Below, piece after piece: positions 23,763 through 33,715 of a stretch of DNA of 64,000 bases. How positions within the stretch are numbered: the stretch's first letter is position 1; every line of letters begins with the position of its first letter. The notes beneath the pieces are model-generated. The model saw only the letters and a list, made by a program, of their open reading frames with translations. It was not told the DNA's origin and ran no database searches. This stretch comes from Welwitschia mirabilis (Eukaryota > Gnetophyta > Gnetopsida > Welwitschiales): positions 287,074,075 to 287,138,074 of the forward strand of contig JBOZIK010000001.1 in the NCBI GenBank assembly GCA_051453625.1, read 5' to 3'. A program made the translations under genes and the position numbers.

Positions 23763-24150
23763 GTTAGAGGCAATGACACCTTGGGTAGAAGAACTACTAC
23801 AAGCTAGAACTAAACTAGAAAAGTAGCCTAAAAGAAAAGGATAATTTATATAGGGGGATAAGATCATCCAAATTTATCATGAAAAAGAAAACTGACTAAT
23901 AAGAAGGAGAACTTTCTATAGCAAATGCTGGGACAAATTGTCAACTAGGCCAAATTGGGGTTGAGAACGCCCCTAGAGAAAAGAACTAATAAAAACTAGA
24001 ATTAAACTAAGGAAAAGACCTAAAGGATAAGGCATTAGCATTTCCTACATAAGGGGAAGAGATTGCCATGATTATGCTCTAGTAAAAAGCATCCCATTTC
24101 GTCAAACAATACCTTAAAGGCCTAATCAACCTTCTTGAATTCTTTAGATC
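23763..24150 (-). repeat. Two-unit tandem repeat in LINE 3' UTR
   Basis: The segments around 23,763-23,885 and 23,955-24,075 match with an offset of about 192 bases. Both contain gaacta..a..aaactagaa/att-aaactaa, then a 'cctaaa-ggataa' block and a 'taagggg/tagggggataaga' block. On the LINE strand this is a duplicated 3' UTR unit. Confidence 0.55.
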
Positions 24151-25078
24151 CTACTTGATTCTTGTCTGAGTGTAGTCTAAGTTCTTTCTTCCTATAACTT
24201 AACTTGATTACTTATGTAGCGATCTACGAGAGATTCCTAGGATCACAAATGGTAATCTCTTTATCCCATAAATTATTGCAAGTATAACCTCCCTTTACAT
24301 AGTGTTCATTTCTATATCTTCCTGTGAATTATGATGCATCTCTTCTAAAGTAGAATCTGTAGTCGAATCTTAGATAGAATTGGGGTTTCTCTCAGGCTGG
24401 GTGTCTTAAGCCTAGCCATGAGGTTACTTCCTCTACTCCTAGGATTTAGTTGGAAACTTCTCTTGAGCTATCTCTTTCTAAATTGGGAAAAAATTTAGCT
24501 TCTCTGTCTGAGGTTTTGTGGGTGAAGTTATCCTTTTCTAAGAGCTAGGATTTCCTTGTTTAACATTTCCTTTAGAATAAGAGGCTTCATCTGTAGTTTC
24601 TTATCTCTTGGATTTTCTCTTAAAATAAGTTTCCTACTCTCCCAAGTACCACAATTAATTTTAAGTATCTTGTAGTATCTTTTTAACGAAGAGGCTGAAT
24701 GAAGAATAAGGTAGGTTAACCTATGCTCTAGATCTAGGGCTTTAAGAAATGCAAAGTGTAGGCCTGAAAGCTTTGAGTAATGACTAGATTAAATGAAGTA
24801 TTAATTGGTTAATTTGACATCCAAGCCCCATGGGAGTAGAAGCATCTTCTGACTAATGTATCCAGTAGGAGGAACACCATCAGGAAAGAAATTGAGTGCC
24901 TTCCATTACCCTCTACTTCTAACAGGAATCCTTTCATTAGCTGTTAGAATTTCTAAAAGTTTATAAAGAGAGTTTTTAGTGATTTCGATGGAGATTCTCC
25001 TAAAGATGGTACACTACCCTCTCCATTGTTTGTAGAATGGGGCGATATTAGCCCTCATCCCACAGCCTACACCTTGTT

Positions 25079-25515
25079 CTATAACTCCAGGAATTCTTCG
25101 AACAGGCCAAGATTAGATGATTCAATGGTAGGAGTTACTCCCATAGCTATTCTAAGTTGTAAATGATATTGTTTGATTCTCCTAGTGGTATTTATTGGAA
25201 ATGGGAGAGGGGAACTATTAAAATTCAAATCATTTCTTGTACATAAAATCTGCCAATAAGTCAAGTAAATTCTATTATTTATGCATATGTCAAATGTATT
25301 ACAGAGCTTATAGTATCTCTTCATAATTATCTTCATTTGCATTGATGAAAAAGATGATTAGCATTTTTAGGATAAGACTGACAGATTGGATAAGAAATTT
25401 CAACTTGGAAGACCCTCATGTGTAGTTGGTCTCTTGTGAGGATTTTGTTATAGTTCTTTAACCAAAAAAACACTTTAATTTTATCTCAAACTTGATCCTT
25501 CCAGGATTTCTTATG
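25079..25515 (-). pseudogene. LINE zf-RVT and C-terminal part (minus strand)
   Basis: The minus-strand reading DKIKVFFWLKNYNKILTRDQ, then HMRVFQVEISYPICQS (about 25,498-25,374), matches the zf-RVT zinc-binding region of plant LINE RTs (PKVKVFLWLA..RLLTRDNL.KRG......CPLCQ), with one Cys changed to Tyr. The following open minus frame 25,342-25,079 (87 codons, with TYWQILCTRN and TTRRIKQYHLQLRIAMG) lies where the LINE C-terminus should be and is taken as its continuation, although I recognise no motif in it. Confidence 0.6.
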
Positions 25516-25899
25516 AGTGTCATCTTTTTCATATTTTTTTGGAGAATCTATTTGGTTATATCTTCATGGGAAATGTTTAGGTCTATCAGATGTCTTTTAG
25601 CTTTGCTAAGATGTTTTTTCAGATAAGATTCTTCCTGATTGGTGTTCTAATTTGGGTATTTGTAATTAATCAAATCACTCTATGGTTGTACTTTCTTAGA
25701 TAGCCTTTTCAAGATCTAGTGGGCTCCTATAAGAAGAGAGTTCTCTAGTCTCTAGATACCCTAGCCTTTAGAATTCTTTGGTTGAGCTATTATCTTCCAC
25801 TTGCATAGGTGAATGTAGTTTTGATCTTTTTCTCTTAATGAAATAAATTCCTTTAGAATTCTATTAATTTTTTTAATGATGTTCTTTTGGGGGAAGGAG

Positions 25900-27331
25900 G
25901 GGATTCAATAATGGAAGCTATGTATCTAAAAGAAGATATTAGGTATGCGTTTACTAGGATAATCTTTACTTTGGAGGAAAGAAAGTTATTCTACAAGGAG
26001 TTGCATCATTTTTAAATAGCTTCAAGAATGTAGTTCCAAGTGAGGGTCTTATGCCAATTCCACTAGGGAATTTTCATGTAGATGTCCTACAGGTCTTCCA
26101 ATTTTGTGTTCAAAATTATACTAATTTTTCCTCCTTTGGTACTGTTTATATCCCATGTATGAATTCTAGATTTACTCCAGTTGGTATGGAGACCCATAAC
26201 TTCTGCAAAAAAGATTCATGGAATTCTTAATGACTCTTGCTTATTGATATAAGGCCTTGGTTATGATGATAGTATCATCTGCATAATGGTTATTAATGAA
26301 TGTTTGATCTCTTATCTTGATATTTAAAACTCCATTACTTTTTAAAAAACCCTGTAAGACATTCCTGAGAAATAGAAAAATATATGGGGATAGGGGGTTC
26401 CCCTGTCTTAATTCTTGATCAACTAAGAAAAATTTAGATTTATGATTATTAACCTCCACATTAAATTCAACTAAAGCCTACGTATCTAGCTAGATATTGA
26501 TGATGTCTTAGTGAAAACTAGTATTCCTGAGAATACAATCGAAATATTACTAGCTAATAGAGTTATAAGATTTTCCTATGTATAATTTAATAATGAGAAG
26601 AGGAAATTTATGCTTTTTAATAGAATGTATAATTTCCATGAGTCAAGAGGATTTGATCCTGAATATACTTAGATTGAATGAAGCTGGATTGATTCTCAGA
26701 GATCACCTTGGACAGTAGGGGGCCAATACAATTAACCATGATTTTCACAGAGACTCTATAAAGAATGTTGCAAATACCTAAAAATCTAAAGTCTTCCAGT
26801 TTGTTAGCATCTTGTTTTTGGAAATAAGAATGACCCTGATTCTATTTATTTCCCCAGAATGCATTTGTTATGAAGAATATCTTGCATAACATCCTGAAGG
26901 TTGTCCCCTAAAATAGAGAAGTGAGATTTGAAGAGTTCAACTAGTCACTCATCTAGTACTAGAGCTCTATGATTATTTATTAACTCATAGTTTATAGTAA
27001 TTCATCTTTGTTTAGTGGTTTAGCAAGTTGGGTATTATTCTCTTTGGAGATTTACTTATTTTCTAGAATACGTTGGGGACAATATCATCCCATTTCCAAA
27101 TTCTCTTGAGATGATTCTACATTTTATTATCTATTTTCTATTCATGTTCAATTATATGGTCTCTAAGTTATAAGCCTTCTAATCCTATTATCTGCTCTGT
27201 GCTGATTGACTTACTAGAAGAAAAACTTAGTATGTTTGTCTCCTTCATTAAGCAACTTAATCCTTGATCGTTCTCTCTAGTAGTTTTTTCCATCAGCATT
27301 TATTTTTTAGAGTTCCATAAGGCACTGATAT
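25900..27331 (-). pseudogene. LINE reverse transcriptase (minus strand)
   Basis: The open minus frame 26,459-26,241 (72 codons) carries LRQGNPLSPYIF (residues 17-28), matching the LINE motif GLRQGDPLSPYLF with Asp to Asn, and HYADDTIII (58-66), the catalytic F/YADD box with both Asp kept at 26,285-26,274. Upstream (26.5-27.3 kb) the finger and early palm part is decayed with stops. Between 25.9 and 26.2 kb the thumb-like part is read in pieces. The element cannot be active as it stands. Confidence 0.75.
26636..27331. repeat. Duplicated LINE segment, copy 1
   Basis: About 690 bases from 'gagtcaagaggattt' to 'ccataaggcactgatat' recur at 27,432-28,125 in the same orientation with only a few per cent of differences. 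Copy 1 ends exactly at the N run and copy 2 begins right after it. Confidence 0.9.
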
Positions 27332-27431
27332 NNNNNNNNNNNNNNNNNNNNNNNNNNNNNNNNNNNNNNNNNNNNNNNNNNNNNNNNNNNNNNNNNNNNN
27401 NNNNNNNNNNNNNNNNNNNNNNNNNNNNNNN
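27332..27431. other. Assembly gap, 100 N
   Basis: Placeholder gap between two near-identical 690-bp segments; probably an unmerged overlap or two haplotypes. Confidence 0.99.
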
Positions 27432-28125
27432 GGAGTCAAGAGGATTTGGTCCTAAATATACTGGGATCGAATGAAACTGGATTGATTCTCAGAGATCACC
27501 TTGGGTAGGAGGGGGCCAATACAATTAACCATGATTTTCATAGAGACTCTATAAAGAATGTTGTAAATACCTAAAGATCTAAAGTCTTCCAGTTTATTGG
27601 CATATCGTTTTTGGAAATAAGAATGATCCTGACTCTATTCATTTCCCCGGAATGCATTTGTTATAAAGAATATCTTGCATAACATCCTGAAGGTTATTTC
27701 CTAAAATGGAGAAGTGAGATTTGAAGAGTTCAACTAGCCACTCATCTAGTCCTAGAGCTCTATTATTGTTTATTAACTCATAGTTTATAGTAATTCATCT
27801 TTTTTTAGTGGTTTAGTAAGTTGGGTATTATTCTCTTTGGAGATTTACTTATTTTCTAGAATACACTGGGGACAATATCATCCCATTTCCAAATTCTCTT
27901 GAGATGACTCTACATTTCATTATCTATTTTTGATTTATGTTCAATTATGTGGTTTCTGATTATAAGCCTTCTAATCCTATTGTCTGCTCTGTGCTGATTG
28001 ACTTACTAGAAAAAAAAACTTAGTATGTTTGTCCCCTTCATTAAGCCACTTAATCCTTGATCGTTCTCTCTAGTAGTTTTTTCCATCAGCATTTATTCTT
28101 AGAGTTCCATGAGGCATTAATATTT
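27432..28125. repeat. Duplicated LINE segment, copy 2
   Basis: Partner of 26,636-27,331. Dropping one copy gives an uninterrupted LINE from endonuclease into RT. The open plus frame at 28,057-28,260 partly inside it is a shadow of the minus-strand LINE. Confidence 0.9.
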
Positions 28126-28299
28126 CCTATTATGGAGGCTATCTTATTTTTCTCCCTCTTCTTGCTTAACTTAGATTCTCTGGATTTCTTCTTTAAGGTT
28201 CTTTTTGGATTCAAATATTTCTTTATCTTTCCTCCTCTAGTCCTTTACATGAGCTTTTAAGGTGTTGAGGCCTCTATAGAGGAAGGTTAATGAATAAGT

Positions 28300-29075
28300 A
28301 CTATCATATTAGCTTAAAATATTTTTAATCAAAGCTTTGTTTTTGTCCTGATAATCTAGTAATGTTTCATTCGAAATAGAATCTTTTAGGATGCTATCGT
28401 CCTAATTCTTTATCTAATAGGATGGTGATTTGAAGCTATTCTATTCAAATCACAACATTTAATTGGAAGCTTTATTAAGTCCTTTTTAATAAGATTTTTG
28501 TCAATTCTAGACATTATCAAATTTTTAGCTATGCTTCAATTAGACCAAGTGTATTTACACCCAGCAATAGGAACATCTACAAGGGAATTCAGTGTTATGT
28601 AATCTTTAAGAATTGAAATCCTATGGAATTCCAGTTTTCTCCCCTTGATTTCTCCCAATAGTAAAGACATTGATTAAAGTTATCTATTATGAGCCACTTT
28701 GATTTATCTATCATAGTCAATTGTAATTACCTTAATGTAGAAGCTTTATCTTAATTATTTTAAGGACTATAGATATTTGTTATAGTCTAGTCTTCTTTCT
28801 TAAGAAAGATAGTTAGGTGGTTCCTACTACTTTTAACTAAATATACCTCCTTTTTCATGAGAATCATGAGACCTCTTAAGTTTCCTTGGGCTATAGAGGT
28901 AAAAGTATTCCACTGCTATGCTAGATTCTCTATTTTCATTTCATCTCTCATTTTTATTTCTTGTAAATAAACTAATTTAATATTAAATTGACTAATGAGA
29001 TTTCTTAGGGTCTTTTTCTTGTAGGAAGATCCTAATCCCCTATACTTCCATGAGAGATAATTTATTGAATCTATT
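28300..29075 (-). pseudogene. LINE AP endonuclease (minus strand)
   Basis: It begins near 29,060 on the minus strand with SWKYRGLGSSYKKKTLRNLI, matching the SWNVRGL...k...l..li start of plant LINE endonucleases (Asn to Lys). KLVYLQEIKM near 28,985 matches the LQETK motif (catalytic Glu kept, Thr to Ile). IAGCKYTWSN near 28,570 matches the G..FTWSN segment and MSRIDKNLI near 28,515 matches SRLDRFLV. ASNHHPI near 28,430 corresponds to the terminal SDH-P motif with Asp to Asn. Several stops interrupt the frame. Confidence 0.7.
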
Positions 29076-29439
29076 TTTATCCATGTCTAGGAGCTTAACC
29101 TTTTTTTACAGTATCTTTAATGGTATCTTAGGAGCTATTGACCACATTATCTATAGTTTCCATTTCTTGGAGGGTTCTATTACTTGGTATTACTCTCATC
29201 TAAACTTTCACATCATTTAACTCTTTTGTGTTTGATGGATTTTAAAGTTACTAAGTATCCTCTTATTTCATAAGAGATTAGAAGGGGTTGTATTACCTAT
29301 CCCATTTTTTCTTCTCCTTTGTTTTCTTGGTTTCCTTAGGGAAAACTGTAGTGCTATTCATCATTCTTTCCTTCCTATGTTTATGTTAATAGATGCTCTG
29401 AATATGTCTGGTTTTTCTACAAAAAGAATGGATTTCATT

Positions 29440-30500
29440 TTGTTTTTATTCAATGTTAATTAATAATTTTCTACATCCTTCCCTTACATGGCCCATTCTC
29501 CCACAATAGGAGCATCTCTTTTCTATAGAAATGCATATCTCTGAGATGTGTTCTAAATTCTCACAAATATTACATGGGACTAGGAGGTTCTCATAGGTAA
29601 CTTAAGGGTTACATATGTCCCATTTGAAACTAAACTTTATAGATTATATCTTCTTTGTGCCTTCTAAACTCATCTAAATGCAAAATCTAGCAAGGACTAT
29701 CCTCATCTATTTAATGGTGATTCTATCAAGATTAATTAGTTCACCAAATTGGGATGTGATTTTTCTTATGAGGTTTTCATCCCAAAACTCTAAGGGAAAC
29801 TTTGTAAAAGTAGATTCATATTAGCAATTTCCTAAATAAGCTCGAGTTTAATGGCATCCTCGATGTCCATTTGACTAGAGTGAGCCCTTTCATCCCAAAT
29901 AACTAAGGACCTATTGTAATGATCTCATCCCGAGCTCATTTATTATTTGACTAAAAAAGCATTAATCCTTCCAACATAGCAATAACTTCAACTTTACTAA
30001 TCCTTATCCATTTTTTTCTATTCATTATATAATAAGATTAAGCCTGNNNNNNNNNNNNNNNNNNNNNNNNNNNNNNNNNNNNNNNNNNNNNNNNNNNNNN
30101 NNNNNNNNNNNNNNNNNNNNNNNNNNNNNNNNNNNNNNNNNNNNNNATCCATTTTTTTCTATTCATTATATAATAAGATTAAGCCTGGGTCTTAGACCAG
30201 ATGAAACAAACTTGCCGATTAAATTATATTGGAGTTTCTTCTTTATCTCTGAACAAGCACCTTCATCAATATCTAAGACTAGGCTTTTTTTCCTTCCCTG
30301 GATAATTGAGTCTTTTCCATTTTAGGGAATAAGCCCCTCTTTAAACCCTAAATCAAAAGAATGTAGAAGTATTAATTAAATGTGGCAACTTACCTTAAGA
30401 GAGTACATCTAGTGGTTGATATTACCTCCTATATGCTGTAGTTTTCTAGAATCGAAACTGCCCCCATCAATCTAAAGTCTTTCAAGTCTTAGATCCCTTC
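29440..30500 (-). pseudogene. LINE ORF1, nucleic-acid-binding with two CCHC knuckles (minus strand)
   Basis: Two intact zinc knuckles lie in the same minus frame: CNICENLEHISEIC at 29,574-29,533 and CSYCGRMGHVREGC at 29,514-29,473, both CX2CX4HX4C. Just upstream YENLLVP fits the 'YE.LP..C..C' entry of the zf-CCHC_4 region that follows a DUF4283-like domain in plant LINE ORF1 proteins, and ILARFCI near 29,705 fits the 'ARVCVE' segment of that domain. The N-terminal part runs to about 30.5 kb and is crossed by the gap at 30,047. The role in the family is RNA binding within the LINE ribonucleoprotein. Confidence 0.75.
30047..30146. other. Assembly gap, 100 N
   Basis: Placeholder gap; about 39 bases ending in aagcctg (to 30,046) are repeated exactly right after it (30,147-30,187). 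Confidence 0.99.
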
Positions 30501-30545
30501 TACACTCTATATCCATCGCTGCTTTTTAATTTCTCTCAAGTTTTT

Positions 30546-32029
30546 CATATTACTATTCATTTGTTTAGCTATTTTCTCACCAATTTTTTAAACTAATCAT
30601 TTACCATAAGACTAGAGAATGTTAGGGAGGGAATAAACTATCATTTTTCTAAGTAGTCTAGGTTGAGTATTTACAAATATTAAATTTAAATACTATCTCG
30701 ATAAGATTAAATGATTTCTAGTACCTCATTGCAAATTAATCAAATTTCATATTATCTTAATGTGGATTCAAGTCTAACTAATCCTTAGGAGAAGGATAAA
30801 TCCTTCTTATATGGTAAGCATGATATTTAAACCCTTATTCTTAGAAGAAGGATAAAACCCTTAGGAGAAGGACAAAGTCCAGAATAGAATGAGGCTGTTT
30901 AAAATAAAGATAAGTTATATTAAGAATAAATATTTATAATTTTGTCATATTGGATCATCTAGTAGTAGCCATCATGGAGTATCTTAAGACAATGCATATT
31001 CACTAGTTTGAAGACAATTGAAATCTACTTCTATTAAATTATATTAAATGTGAAAACAACATATACAATTTAAGACTAACACATATTTCATTGACATCAA
31101 CTACTTGATCTATACAAAAAACTTTATAACCCATGAAATTAGTTAGCAAATTTATGGAGCATAGATAAGACTAAGAGAATTAGATAAAAATTACAAGTTT
31201 AGAAAACAATATTTGAATAATAAATTAAGAAATCAACCATCTAAATAATCTTAGATAGGCTACTTATCATTTGATTTAGAAAGAAAACATGATAAAGTCA
31301 TTAATAATACATTTTTCATCTTATTATGCTTTATATATTTTTGGATAATAATGTATGTAAGTAAAATAGATGAGATTTGTCTCTTTTATGCTTTTTTGAA
31401 AAGGAAAAAAGAAAAAAGTAAAAAAGTCAGAAGGGATAATAGAGAAGTTACATAGATAAGGTTCTTATTACTCTATGGTTAATTGCAATATGATCTTATG
31501 AACGACTAATATATCTATGATAAGATAATGCATAAGATTTAATTTAATCAACTCACACTTAAATAAGTATTATCATTAGATGATAAACACACAATAAGAA
31601 CTTATCACTTTCTAGTGCCATTTCCATTAGAATAACCATTAGTTCACCATTATGATTTATGAGATAAGATGAAGAATAATCATAAGAAATGAAGACTTAG
31701 TTATATTTTCAAATATAGGATAAAATTCCTATAGCACATGATGCATTTTTATTATAGTTTAGATCTATGTGCTTCATCTGTATTTTACATTCTATAATAT
31801 TCAAACTTTGTTTAGTGCTTTTTGGCAAACTAGCTTATGTATATCCTTAGTAGGCATTAATAAAAATCCTAACTCATTGTTATTCATGTTTTTTTTAAGA
31901 TTTAAATGAATATATCATTCTTATTATTTTGTGAATGAATCTTGAATTTCAACTTACAAATATAAAACAATGACATAATCTTAAAGTTAGAATAAATGTA
32001 ATAAACTTATTTCATCATGTGATGAGGGA
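30546..32029. other. Unassigned stretch before the right LTR of element A
   Basis: No gene. Around 30,780-30,850 a block with 'ggagaagga' units and 'gtaagcatgatatttaaaccc' resembles 2,070-2,120 in the left LTR ('gtaaacataatatttataccc'), so part of this stretch may be the start of the right LTR split by an insertion of about 1.1 kb. Confidence 0.4.
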
Positions 32030-33715
32030 CTATCATAGTATAAGAAGGGAAACTACAATAGTTATTTAAAGTTACCATTTTATGATACTTTTTTCCCTTG
32101 ATATCTAGTAAAATTGGAATAATATAATGAAATTTTATCACAAAAGGTAAAATTTTATGAGATCAAGTTGCGTTGAGTAATATTTTCATGTTTTTATTCA
32201 AAAAAACTTTAATAAATTTTTTTCTTTTATTGTAATCCCATTACTTAGTGATAAAATGTAATAAGATATTTAATGGTCTTTTAAACATTAGACAAGTTTA
32301 ATGCAACATAATATATGACAATAAAACAACCCTATTTTTATCACATGATGATAAAAAGGAAATACATGTTACAAAAGGAAATAGCTATAGACTAGTAATA
32401 AAGAAGAACAAATCAAGACATTTATTGCATAGTAATAATAAATAGAAAAATTCTTATCAAGAAAAAAAAGGAACAACTATTTTATTCAAAGAATAATTAT
32501 CACTCGATAACAAAGAGAGAGCATTATGTTTCATTTACAATTTATAAAAAAGTAACAAAACTATTTTATCATGAAGTAATGATACAATAAAAAGAGAGAA
32601 ATTTCAATTTATTTGTATGTGATAATATAAGATAAAAAATAGGCATTTTAGATTCATCACATGAAGACAACAAAATATGAATAGATAGGATTTTTTTAAT
32701 TTATTATATGATGATGATAGAATATGATAAAGATAAATTTTTAGATTTATTGAATGCAATGATAGAAGATGAAGAGACATACATTTGAGATTGTTGCTAC
32801 ATAATAAAAAAAAGACAAAGATGCAAACATCATGAAAGGAAAATACAAGAAATTAAAAAAAACTTATATATTAAATCAATTATTATTTACATTTGATTCC
32901 AATGTTATTTATAGTTTTCCCATTTTAGTATTGTAAATTCTATTATAAATATAATCCCTCTCTAATGAAAAAAGAATTGATTGAAGTATTGATTTCACTT
33001 GAGAAAATTACTCCAATGCTACTTGTAATTTTATTTCCTCTACAATAAATCTTAAATCATAGTGTTATTTATCTTTTATTTTGTTCCATGACATGAAATC
33101 AATTTAAGACTTCCTTATTGAAATATTATCATAATACATTCAAACTATATTCTTTAATTCATTATTTTCTTCTTTTTTAATTGTTTTTCTTTCTATTATA
33201 GAGTTAATTAGAATACAAGATTAGTTACCAAGCATACACATTAATTTCACTCTACTCCACCTATATTATTTGCATCCATATCAATTTTATATGCATATAA
33301 TGAGTTTAATTTGTAATGTAATTCTTAGTGTAGATTATTGTCTTTCTTTTGTTCTATGACATGTAATTCATTCGCAGCTTCGTTAGGAAACTACTTTGCA
33401 AGCAATTTTACTTTGTACTTAAATAAATCATTACTAGGATTATAAACTATTAGCTTTATAAAATCAATGTCATTCATCTTTTTCATTTTAAATACATGTA
33501 AATGATTGAATTTAATTACTTCTTTTTTCTTTTATTTTTTATATAAAATTTCAATTTATTTAAGTTTTTTTGCATTTATTAGTTAGGTAAATAAGTTAGT
33601 GACATGTGATTAAAGCAAATCTAATTTTTATTATTTTAAATTCACTTCCAAATGATTCTACAAAATAGATAGATAGGTCATGATCATCTTGTTTTATCTC
33701 TTACTACTTAAAAAT
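32030..33715 (+). repeat. Probable 3' LTR of element A
   Basis: Diverged same-orientation copy of 2,080-3,925. It keeps the TATA-like box at 32,944-32,951, AATAAA at 33,044-33,049 and a similar order of anchor words. After 33,715 similarity is lost: the primer binding site that follows the left copy is absent, as expected for a 3' LTR or a solo LTR. Confidence 0.55.

Larger units (their letters stand above)
23755..30545 (-). mobile_element. Minus-strand plant L1-type LINE
   Basis: On the minus strand, from high to low coordinates, ORF1 with two CCHC knuckles (about 30.5-29.44 kb), apurinic endonuclease (29.07-28.3), RT (about 27.3-25.9), zf-RVT (25.5-25.37) and a 3' UTR ending near 23,755 next to a T/A-rich tract follow the order of plant L1 elements. 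Stops are frequent but CAG/CTG words are far commoner than in the neighbouring gypsy DNA, so it is younger. A segment is present twice around the gap at 27,332. Both ends are approximate and no target-site duplication was found. Confidence 0.75.
2080..33715 (+). mobile_element. Element A: ancient nested Athila-like Ty3/gypsy element
   Basis: Composite model. Two related 1.7-1.85 kb repeats in the same orientation bound the region. The left one is followed at once by a decayed tRNA-Asp-type primer binding site. Plus-strand gag-pro linker, protease, RT, RNase H and integrase follow in Athila/OTA order, and an integrase C-terminal tail reappears at 22.26 kb. Removing the minus-strand gypsy element (about 14.64-22.2 kb) and the minus-strand LINE (about 23.75-30.55 kb) leaves roughly 17 kb in total, long but plausible for an Athila-like element with extra decay insertions. 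Seen: the domains, repeats and orientations. Inferred: that both LTRs and both integrase parts belong to one element. Confidence 0.5.
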
